Source of the DNA: Paulinella micropora
Taxonomy: Eukaryota; Cercozoa; Imbricatea; Euglyphida
Direction: 5' to 3'
NCBI GenBank assembly: GCA_009731375.1
Contig: BJOX01000203.1
Coordinates: forward strand, 11,555-75,554
Length of the DNA stretch: 64,000 nt
The position numbers and the translations under genes were made by a program. A model generated the notes under the pieces. It searched no databases. It was given only the letters and a program-made list of their open reading frames with translations, and was not told the origin of the DNA. Shown here piece after piece: positions 23,305-64,000 of the stretch (within the stretch, counting starts at the first letter, position 1; every line of letters starts with the position of its first letter).

Positions 23305-26004
23305 TTCCACCACCTCGAAACGATTACCTTGAGTAGTGTCCGGGTAGGATGATGTATCGGTCTCCGAGGCAGTGTTGTAGGCCTGAGCTCGACCGAAATT
23401 CGGGTTGGAGCTTGCCCACGAGCCTCCTCCTCCTCTGGGTGGGGGGGCTGGAGCTCGAACAGCTCTCCCTCCATAAGGGGTATATCCCCGACCTCCTCCT
23501 CTTCCTCTCTGAGGGGTTCCCTGCCACCTCGAGGCTCCTCTCCATGTTCCTCGTCCTCGTCCTCCTCCTCCTCCTCCTCCTCCTCCTCCTCCTCCTGCTC
23601 CTCCTTCTCGTCCTCTTTGAGAGGCCTTTAAGTTCTTTTGTCTCTCCCTTTCCTCCTTCTTCTCCTTCATCCTCTTCATGTAGGTAATGATTGCCTCTCG
23701 TAACTCCTCATCATCACACATATTGGCATACCAACCTTCGTTCACAGCGGCAATTTGAAGCATACTGAAAAGGCCCGCTTCCTTGCCTTCCGTCCTGCTC
23801 AGAAAATTTGCCCTTGCTGTTGGGTTCTGCCTATCATGATTGAAAGAGCAGTCTCTGTTCTCCATCTGTGCCTTACACTGCAAGCCCGCGAACCACCTCC
23901 AACATGCGGTCTTCAGGTCTGGCTCTCTCTGTCTCTTCCAACCGGCAACTCTATTTGTGTACGTGGCTTGTGCGCCAACAGGTACACCGCCTGCCTGTGC
24001 CGTATGTGCCTCCGTGAGCGAGTCCATGTTTGAGCATGCACTCATCACTTCTTGAAACAGTGCTGACGGAGCAACGCTTTGAACCGTATTTTCGAACACA
24101 TGTGTCTCTAGGAAGTTCTTGGACTTCACTGAGCTAAACGTCGAGCATTGTTGTATGAGCTGAGTAAGCTTACTCGGGTTAACTGTGTGTAACGCCGAGA
24201 AGAAATAGAGGATGATCGACTTGCGGCCATAGAATAGCCCATAGGAGGAAACTACCTCCGTAAGGGTCGCCGCCAAGCCAACAGCACTCCTCAAACTCAT
24301 CGCCACTGTCTCAAAGATTTCAAATCCTATGAGAGTACCAGTGCAGAGATGCTGGTATCCATGAGATTGAAAATATGAAATGAGTGTGGCCACCGCCAGT
24401 TCACACTGAGCGTCTAGGCCTGTTGCATTGTTTCTCTTAATCTCCTCCTTCTTTCTCAAAAACTTGTACTGTGTCAGATCAAATCCCTCCGAGACTAGAG
24501 ATTGGTCAAAAACAGTAACAAGGGCCTCGTATTCCTGCGTTTCGTCGCAAGGAAAAGCCTTCATGCAGGCATTGATCTCTTTGAGCTTGCTCAAAAGCGA
24601 AGCATCAGAGTCTTTGTCTGAGCTCGTCTTGGCATATAGCATGAGACTTGCCACTCCTCCTTTCTTCCCCTTGAAGGCATTTATGATGTTCTGTCTGTCC
24701 TTCTTCTCCGTGTTTGTGACCACCACCGTAGTTGAGCCCGAGGGTGCAGGGGCTGGTGGGGCAGGAGCTGGTGGGGTCAAATATGTCGGAGGGTGTGTCT
24801 TTGCACCACTCACTTTTGCTTTCATTCTTTCCAGTCTCATCGTCTTCTCGAACTCCTCATTCTCTTTCGCCTTCTTCTTCTCAGATATCACCAGCTTTTG
24901 AGCATGAGTGATAAAGGCCACCAATTCAGAAGCAGATCTGAGAAAATTATATTTCTCCACATATTGGTCAACACCTGCTTTGTTGGCGACCGGTGGTGCG
25001 TTACTAAGTGATTTAAGGACAGAGTGATCCTTGGTAGGAATCCATCTCTTCCATGCCTCCTTGTGCAGTAACGCACCCATCAACAGTCTGATCTTGGTCA
25101 GAACTCTGTCGGTCTTCTCTAACTCATCAATCACAGGATGAGTTTCTCCTGCTGCCTTAATGCTTTTTTCCATCTCTGCCTTCCCCTCCTCCAAGGCCTT
25201 TATTTCCATTGTAAAAAAATGAAATATGCCACTCGAGTTTTTCGAACCCAGATTGGTCTTCATTTTTGTTACATCGACTGCCTCCTGACCAGTCGCGAGG
25301 AATCTGGCCGTTGCTCTTGGGTTTGTGTACTGGAGGTAACCCTCACATCGTGGGCCGTATGTACGTTCCCAAATCAGGGTTTGAGTGTACACCCCAAAGA
25401 TAGCATCGAGTAATTCAAGGTGGGTGTGTGTGTCCCCAAACTTGATATGCTGTATCTTCTTTCTCTCTTCTGGATCAGAGACCAGTTTGCCGAGGAGCTG
25501 TGCTGTGTTTGATAATAGGATATAGACATCCTTTTTAGCACGACTTTTCTCTCTTCTTTGATCCTGAGGGATCCACACATAGGTATCCTTCTCTACCCCC
25601 ATCTTGTTATCAAACTCTTCTTTAGTGAGGTCATAGTGGTCTTGCACCCACTGTTGTTCCTCCACTGTGATCTCCTCTCCATCACTATGAATCAAGTCGA
25701 TCATTTTTCGTCCTCCTCCTCCCGTGTAGGCAGGTGGTAAGGGATTACCATATGCTCCTCCTCCTCCCGTCTCTTCTTGTTCAAATCCTCCTTCATCTTC
25801 GTCTCCTCCATATCTTCCTTCATCATCCCAGCCCTCTTCTACTCCTCCTCCTACTCCTTCATCTCCTCCTCCTCCTTCATTCAATCCTCCTCCTCCTCCT
25901 TCATTCAATCATCCTCCTCCTCCTCCTCCTCCTCCTGCTTCTTCTTCTTCTCTTCTTTGATCTGCCTCCGAGAATTCACTCACTTCGGCGGTCTCTGTCG
26001 ACAT
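23302..26004 (-). CDS. gag: Retrotransposon gag, with one in-frame UGA near the N-terminus
   Basis: The main frame is 25908-23302 (868 codons) and ends in TGA (23302-23304). In the same frame an ATG lies at 26002-26004 and opens MSTETAEVSEFSEAD, but a TGA interrupts it after 31 codons (25909-25911), inside a GGA repeat. Translation therefore starts further down, or passes that stop, or the stop is a mutation. Gly/Glu/Asp-rich repeats make up the N-terminus. A long helical region follows, then a zinc-binding motif C-x8-C-x8-C-x3-H (starting CWRWFAGLQC, about residues 664-690). The C-terminus is Gly/Arg-rich with RGRG and RGGGRG boxes suited to nucleic-acid binding. Gag forms the particle that packages the RNA. 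Confidence 0.8.
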
Positions 26005-27308
26005 GATGTCGTAGTAGTGATCAACAGGAGGACAGTGTCAGCTCCTATGTTTGGTTTTTGTTCGTTTGTGTTCTGTTCCTCCTTCAGTCGATTGACTAGT
26101 GAAGAGAGAAACTAATAGAGAGGGTAGGATAAGATTCCCTGTCCTCTATGAAACACTGTTTGTATGTTTGTTTTTGTTTGAGAAAAATAGTCTTTGAGAC
26201 TTTCTCCGATTTCTTGTTCTCCTTACTCAGATTACTTTCTCCTCCTTCTTTTCTATATTGTATCTAGTATGAGGCACTTGGACCTACACACAGATAGTAA
26301 TAGAGAAGCTAGAAAAGCTCTCCTTGAGAAGTCGACAGTCGGTCGGATAGGTTCTCAGACCTACCTTTAGAAAACGATCAGAGATTTGCAAAAATACTCT
26401 GACGTATGTGTGAGATAATGCAGATAAATGCACAAACTAGAAGGGTAGAGTGTTGTGCTCCTGTCCCTATGCTTGTTTGTGTTTTGTGTGTGTTCCTTCA
26501 CTCTTCTGTCCACCTCCTTCTTCTTGGTCTCTGTGTGAGAACAGCAAGAACGACAGAGAGTTTGTATCTGATGTCTCCTTGTGAGCACACAGATACTGAT
26601 TGGGCTAGAGGGTACGAGACACCTGCTTGAGACCAATCAAATTATTTGTTTTGTGAAAGAGTTATGAGGGAGCTGTGTTGGAGTATTTGTTTTCGTCTGA
26701 CGTCCCCGTGTGAGACAGGTCAGTGAAAATTCACTCTGTTGCCTGTGTGGCAAAGCAGAAAGAAATCACCCTAGTGATGTGGACTCCAAATGTAATGTCC
26801 CCAACGATAGCTCGTAAAAAGTCGGTAATACAACCAAACACAGTCCTCAAGAATGAGAATGATGTCTCGTTGTATTAGCTCAGTGAAGCCAAAAAGGAAA
26901 ACGGCAACAGATCAGGAATAAAATGGCATCAGGTCCAAATCCGGACAAATAATACTGAAAAACAAGCTGGTGCACCTGTCACCAGGAAAAGGTACTTTTT
27001 ACCGGCTATCCGGGGGGTGATGCCTACACTTCGTAGCCTGAGCTGAAAAGGAAGCACTGTAAGAAGGAGAACATCAGTATCATCATGATATTAAAAGCTA
27101 AGGTGAATTACTCAGTAATACTACGGTGACTGAGACACTGTCTCGCGTTCTCGCTTATCCGATCATCTTATGACTCATGATTAACTATCAAAATTTCACA
27201 TCGTCGACTCAGTGGAGTGGTCAGACGCTACTACTCAACTACACATGAATCATAAATTGTCACTGATATATTAATGAAAGTGACCGTCCCGGCTGTGCAC
27301 CGACTATT
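26005..27308. other. Region 5' of gag; no gene, LTR not identified
   Basis: Unique-looking sequence with TCTC-rich patches. The 5' LTR and primer-binding site are expected here, but I could not find a copy of this sequence on the other side of the element. Confidence 0.4.
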
Positions 27309-27587
27309 GCTGTTGACATTCAAGACAACAAAAAAAATTGATTTTTCTGTTTTGGTTGGAATTTCAGTTTTGGTTGGAATTTTGATTTTGGGTGAAAATT
27401 TGAATTTTTCAAATTAACGGCTATATTCGTCCGCAAAATATCGTAAATTTTCGCGAAATGTTACCGTTAAATTTGAAAATTTGAATTTTTGTCACAAAAA
27501 TGAAAAACTGTCACAAAAATGAAAATCTGACACAAAAATGAAAAAATAATTTTTGTTGTTGTCTTGAATGTCAACAGCAATATTTTA
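27309..27587 (+). mobile_element. Complete MITE with 25-bp perfect terminal inverted repeats and TA ends
   Basis: Starts TATTGCTGTTGACATTCAAG and ends with its exact reverse complement (...GTCAACAGCAATA), with 25 bp perfect on both sides. The ends fit a TA target duplication, as in Tc1/mariner-type elements. It has no coding capacity. A truncated relative lies at 4970-5235. Confidence 0.8.
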
Positions 27588-28440
27588 ATAGAATTTTGAT
27601 TTTTCTCTGACGCTTTTTTATTTAATACTGATTAATAACCAAATGCTTAATCAGAAAACGTGAAAGATTAAAGGACCGATCGTTCGACCCTCGCTCCCTT
27701 TCAAGTATCTTGCAAGAAGACAATCGTATGTCTTTGTGAGAATTGCTGTGCTCGCTTCCAAGAAGCGGTTTTGGTGGTATTCCACCTCAGACTTAAGAGA
27801 AATGGCAATCGTATGCCGTCAGCTAAGAATTTTTCCACTGAGAAGTAGCCCGGCCCGGCCGGTTTGCTACAGAAACGGATCGTTGACAAATATACGTAAA
27901 TAGCGTAAAAATTGTAAAAAAATAAGTTGGAAAAGACAGGAAAATATATAATAAGTAGGGAACTTGATAAGATAAACGTGAGCATAAAAAAATGAGGGCG
28001 AGAAAATACGACTGGAGAAAAGGCACTTATCGCTACGAGTGGCAAGTACTTTCTATTAAAACAGTGAGTGTTTACAAGGAAATAGAAATGGAAATATCCC
28101 AAAAATGCTTTTCCTAGCCGCTGATCGATCTATGCAGTAATACTAATAGAGTGAAAGAGAAGCGGGTGAGACGGTAGGCTTGCATATTGATGCCTGAAGA
28201 TAGGAACTTGAGCCAGCAAGAACTAACTAAATGCATTGGTGAATATTACAGGTGGATAGGAAAAACGACAGATTGTACTACGATAGTGAAAACATCAGTA
28301 GACTAAGTGGTGCGCCTACGTGATCATTTCTACTGCTCATGGGCATCATTATTCTTCTTGGAATTTTGTTACTATTATTGATTTAATGCACAAAATTAGA
28401 CAAGCAAACAAAAAGTCGCCTGTTTGTATGTACTATCATA
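27588..28440. other. No gene seen
   Basis: AT-rich unique sequence. The minus-strand ORF at 27701-28102 has Phe/Tyr-rich composition and no motif, and I do not support it as a gene. Confidence 0.4.
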
Positions 28441-28469
28441 GTATGATCTGGTGAGCTAAGGTGCACAAC

Positions 28470-28925
28470 AGCATGGTAGTATGTATGTACGTACGTATGT
28501 ATGTATGTACGTACGTATGTATGTATGCATGTATGCATGTATGTATGTATGTATGTATGTATGTATGCATGTATGTATGTATGTATGTATGTATGTATGT
28601 ATGTGTATGTATTGAAGAGACAAAACACTCCGACGTTGACCTCATCGCTCTGCATCAATCGAAGTGATACGACATATCTAAAGCCATCCTTTGAAAGCTC
28701 CATCAATGGAAGTGATACGACAATTCTCAAGCCGTCCGTTGAAAGCTCAGGCATTATTATTTATTCTTCATTCTTCATTCTCCATTCTTCATTCTTCAGT
28801 TTTCATTCTTCATTCTTCATTCTCGATTCTTCATTCTTCATTCGTCATGATGGATCATTGATCATTCATCATTCATTATTAATTATTCATTATTAATCAT
28901 TCATTATTAAGCATTCATCACAACA
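28470..28925. repeat. GTAT array, 49-bp duplication and ATTCTTC array
   Basis: (GTAT)n with GTAC variants occupies 28470-28612. A 49-bp unit starting aagtgatacgaca occurs twice at 28662-28745. An ATTCTTC/ATTATT tract occupies 28750-28925. Confidence 0.85.
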
Positions 28926-29040
28926 GACAGCTTTTCCAACATCGTGTTCTGCATATTCGTATCTGAAATATTGACAGAGATGAATGAGCTCCACGTCGGT
29001 TATTTTCCCACTCGAATGTCTTGAGTGATATGGATATCAT

Positions 29041-29185
29041 TTTTATCGGTCACCTCCACAAAATGTGGCCGGGTTACCGATAAAACTACATATGCGGCGC
29101 GCCAAATTTGACGTGTTTTGCGGGCTCGCCGGCCCGGATCGCCCGCAAAGCACGTCAAATTTGTGGCTAGCCGCATAATATACTA
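29041..29185 (-). repeat. Two-hairpin dispersed repeat, copy 1
   Basis: About 150 bp. In the forward sense hairpin 1 has arms aatttgacgtgttttgcggg and cccgcaaaacacgtcaaatt around a GC-rich loop. Hairpin 2 has arms tttatcggt and accgataaa with an inner cacattttgtg fold. This copy is in reverse orientation. Confidence 0.85.
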
Positions 29186-29442
29186 TTCTCGATCTAGAGC
29201 CAGTCCTAATCTCCTTGTTCTTGGTCTGTAGCTGTGAGCTATACCAGCGCTCAAGGCCTGGCTGGCTCGAAAGCTCAGGACCAGAGCTTGCGAACCATGT
29301 GCCTACTACGTGTCAGATCGTGAAGAATGGAACAAATCGGGGACTAGTTCGAAGTTGAGTGGTAATACCATATGCAACGCACAACTTCATTTTGCTATCA
29401 TATTCATAGTAAAAAGTCGCCTGGCACAGCTAATACGCCCTC

Positions 29443-29833
29443 TTATGGCGGTGTCGTCGCGCCGTTACCATTAATCTCCCTCACCGCACTTAGCGACGGT
29501 CGCCCTGCGTCTTCCTTAAGCTTAGTCCTACTCTTCCCAGGAACCAAGACATGTTTGTCCTGAGCGCTGGCTATTGCCTTTTCTGACGCCACTGCCTCCG
29601 TCCGGCCCGCAACAACAGGCCCGGCCGCGCCGCCACAGCCGACACTGTGCCCATTGTGCCCATTGTGAAGCTCGCACGTGGGCTGCGCACGGTGCGCGGG
29701 CGTGCAGGTGGCCGCTCCCACGTGCGCGTACTGCATATTAGTCCGGGCCAGCTGCTGCCGGTGTGGATTGTGCACAGTTGCTGGCTGCAGCTGCACAATG
29801 GTCTTCGGCTGACGCGGGGAAAGCTCCCGGGGG
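29443..29833 (-). CDS. GC-rich open frame beside the 3' end of the micro-exon gene
   Basis: This frame reads KTIVQLQPATVHNPHRQQLA and later REINGNGATTPP before TAA. Composition and absence of repeats suggest real coding sequence. It is out of phase with the last exon I could place, so it may be an alternative 3' exon, a separate small gene, or 3' UTR. Confidence 0.3.
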
Positions 29834-50448
<20,615 letters not shown>

Positions 50449-50469
50449 CTATGTGTGTGGGAATGTGTA

Positions 50470-50758
50470 AGTATATATATATGTATATATATATGTATAC
50501 ATATATATATATGTATATATACATATATATTATATATATATATATATGTATATATATATGTTGTGTGTGAGCGTGTGTGTGTGTGTGTGTGTATGTATTT
50601 GCGCGTTTCTGTGTGCGTTATGAGGCCATGTTAGCGCCGTGAAGTTGCTGTGAGTGGACATAGGAGGTGCGCGGTAGAGATAGAACACACAAGTTTTTTG
50701 GTTTATACGTGCTACCGTATGTCTTCGCATGTTTGCGGTTTTGTGTGTGTGTGTGTGT

Positions 50759-50821
<63 letters not shown>

Positions 50822-51190
50822 AAAAAGTGGTACAACCAAACTGTTGGCGGCTCCAAAATAAAACACCACATACCCAACCTATCATATACAAATAAAACAC
50901 CACATACCCAACCTATCATATACTCACGGATTTACATCACATAACACACAGAGAGAGAGAGAGAGAAGAAAGAAAAAAGAAAGAAAGAAAGAAAGAAAGA
51001 CAAACATCAACACACAGATACATTCACGCACAGCAGATACATACACATACACACACACAAACACACACACACACAGACACAGACACAGACAGACACAGAC
51101 ACAGACACAGAGACAGAGACAGACACAGACACACAGACGCACAGACGCACAGACACACAGACACTCACACGCGCGCGCACACAGAGCAGA
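50470..51190. repeat. TA, GT, GA and CA arrays
   Basis: Dinucleotide arrays. A 35-bp unit (aaataaaacaccacatac...) is tandemly duplicated at 50857-50925. Confidence 0.85.
50625..50690 (-). pseudogene. Degenerate duplicate of exon N
   Basis: Shares cacctcctatgtccactcac with exon N and reads [17 protein letters not shown], but lacks the acceptor and donor. It lies ~200 bp upstream of exon N in the same orientation. Confidence 0.65.
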
Positions 51191-51199
51191 TACACATAA

Positions 51200-52320
51200 A
51201 CACACGGAGCAGACACACATAGACACACCGCAGAGCAGATACACATAGACACACCAGGACGCCAAGGGCCAAGGGCAATGGAGAGAGCCAGAGCCACAAC
51301 ACAAATGAAACCACGAGGATCGGCAAATTTAGCCCTCTACCAACACGCCAAAAGGGCAACAATCAGAACGGGATTCACGACGCCCATCCGTCGTTGGGAG
51401 ACCATCCATCACAGTTTGAAGGATTAGTATAACACTACGAATATCGAAAAACACTGTACCGAACAAAGTACTGAACAAGTCTTGAACCATACAAGATCTC
51501 AGTACTGATCTCATACAAAAGCACACACCATAACGGATAAGCTACGTATTGCAATAATTATAGCTAATTATTCACGAAACCAGGAGGACTGAAAATGAGT
51601 GATTCCTTCGACGAAGGTAGTATTTGTTGGAAGGTCTACATTGAAAATAGCAGATGATATAAGCTAGCAGAGTACCTGATTCCAGCCCAAATTACAACGA
51701 AACCAATTGTAAGTCCCGTGATAAAGGAGCAAAAGTCCATGGGAAACTAGCCATAAAAGGGAGCCCAGAACTGTCCTCAGAACGGAAGCTGCCGAAGCAA
51801 GAAGTTTTTTACACTGGACAGCAGAGGGAAACGGAAATTGGCATGTTCCGGCTCCTGCTCCCCGTGAAACTGGAAGGTCCTCGAAAATGGAAATCCAACG
51901 ATCAAGAGCTGCTATATTTGCCTGTTCTACGCTTGCTATGTTGCTTGTGCTGCTGTTAGTTACAGTCCTGAACCAAATACAGGGATACTAGAGGCAGGGG
52001 CATGCCCTGGCCAGGAGAGAGAGGCTGAACGGGCCAAAAAATAAGGTGATTTGGTAGCTTCTAAACCTTTTTGCCCACAAACTCTTTTCTCAAACTTGAG
52101 GAAAGAGCTTTGGGGCACAAGTGATGTTCGAAAGTCCATTGCATCTCGCATCTTGCCTTTTCTGTTATTACATGTTTGCTTGCGTTGTGCCCAGAAGTAA
52201 GTACTGCACCTCTTTTCTTTTGTTCTTCTTCTTTTGCAAGTATTTATCTTTGCCTGTGTTTGTGCACGCGGCTCATCCAAGAAAGCTTATCAAAGCAAAA
52301 TTCAAAGCTCACCTGCTGAA
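51200..52320. promoter_or_regulatory. Single-copy spacer between two divergent genes
   Basis: About 1.1 kb without microsatellites, which is exceptional here. It lies between the first placed exon of the minus-strand gene and the ATG of the SH3 gene, so it probably holds both promoters and 5' leaders. No specific element is identified. Confidence 0.35.
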
Positions 52321-63592
<11,272 letters not shown>

Positions 63593-64000
63593 GTCCATAC
63601 ATACATACATACATACATGCATACATACATACATACATGCATACATACATACATGGCCTGGTGAGTCCTGGAGCGCTTCTTCGCAAACTCAAGGTCCATA
63701 CATACATAACATACATACATACCTACATACATACATACATACATACATACATACATACATACATGCATACATACATACCTACATACATACATACCTACAT
63801 ACATACATACATACATACATACCTACATACATACATACATACATATATGTATGCATGTATGTATGTATATACATACATACATGGCCTGGTTAGTCCCGGC
63901 GCAGTTTTCAAACTCAAGGTACGTAGATACATATATACATACATACATACATACATACATATACATACATATAGAGGCTTCGCAAACATAAGGTATGTAT

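Larger units (their letters stand above)
17488..26004 (-). mobile_element. Ty3/gypsy-type LTR retrotransposon, internal region
   Basis: Gag and pol lie in the same frame on the minus strand, in gag-protease-RT-RNase H-integrase order, which defines Ty3/gypsy (Metaviridae-like) elements. Long terminal repeats could not be recognised by eye on either side, so outer limits are unknown and the element may be LTR-less or diverged. Pol is a single uninterrupted frame over 5.8 kb, which suggests a recent insertion. Confidence 0.85.

Noticed and set aside
23302-26004. UGA reassigned as a sense codon in this genome
   Set aside because: Several reading frames contain in-frame UGA, but pol and the F-box/LRR frame themselves end in TGA, so local explanations are simpler.
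17488-27300. LTR pair for the gypsy-type element
   Set aside because: I compared 16,560-17,487 with 26,005-27,308 by eye and found no convincing direct repeat, so no LTRs are annotated.

Overview
Layout and organism. This is nuclear DNA of a microsatellite-choked eukaryote, most likely a protist or alga: genes have GT-AG introns, there are Ty3/gypsy and terminal-inverted-repeat transposons, tRNA-headed SINE-like repeats, and very long tetra-, tri- and dinucleotide arrays (TCTA, ACAT, AAGT, CTTT, TTA, CAA). Ten N gaps interrupt the assembly. I cannot name the species from sequence alone. Most long ORFs in the second half are stop-free readings of simple repeats and are not genes.

Positions 1-17,500. 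TCTA arrays with two copies of a ~310-bp dispersed repeat precede a partial F-box/leucine-rich-repeat gene (2466-3617, +). A large DNA transposon (about 4207-13456) follows, bounded by long imperfect inverted repeats. It carries a decayed minus-strand transposase-like gene with a SAP domain (5324-9330) and a decayed plus-strand coiled-coil gene (about 10150-12156). An unrecognised three-exon gene lies at 15108-16561 (+).

Positions 17,488-26,004. A Ty3/gypsy-type element on the minus strand has gag and pol in one reading frame, separated by a single UGA. A TA-flanked MITE lies just beyond it (27309-27587).

Positions 29,800-64,000. Between and inside the simple repeats I can assemble two head-to-head genes made of very small exons. 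The minus-strand gene (29834-50448) has 20 candidate exons of 22-85 nt whose splice phases all agree, adding up to 305 codons including the stop. The plus-strand gene (52321 to at least 63592) has an SH3 domain near its N-terminus. Fragments of these exons, usually a splice site plus adjacent exon sequence, have been copied repeatedly into the flanking microsatellites. That exon-edge amplification is the most unusual thing in the window. Nine copies of a dispersed two-hairpin repeat, two SINE-like elements and two foldback elements sit in the introns and spacers.

Limits. All gene structures come from reading splice sites and phases by eye, with no transcript data and no database search.
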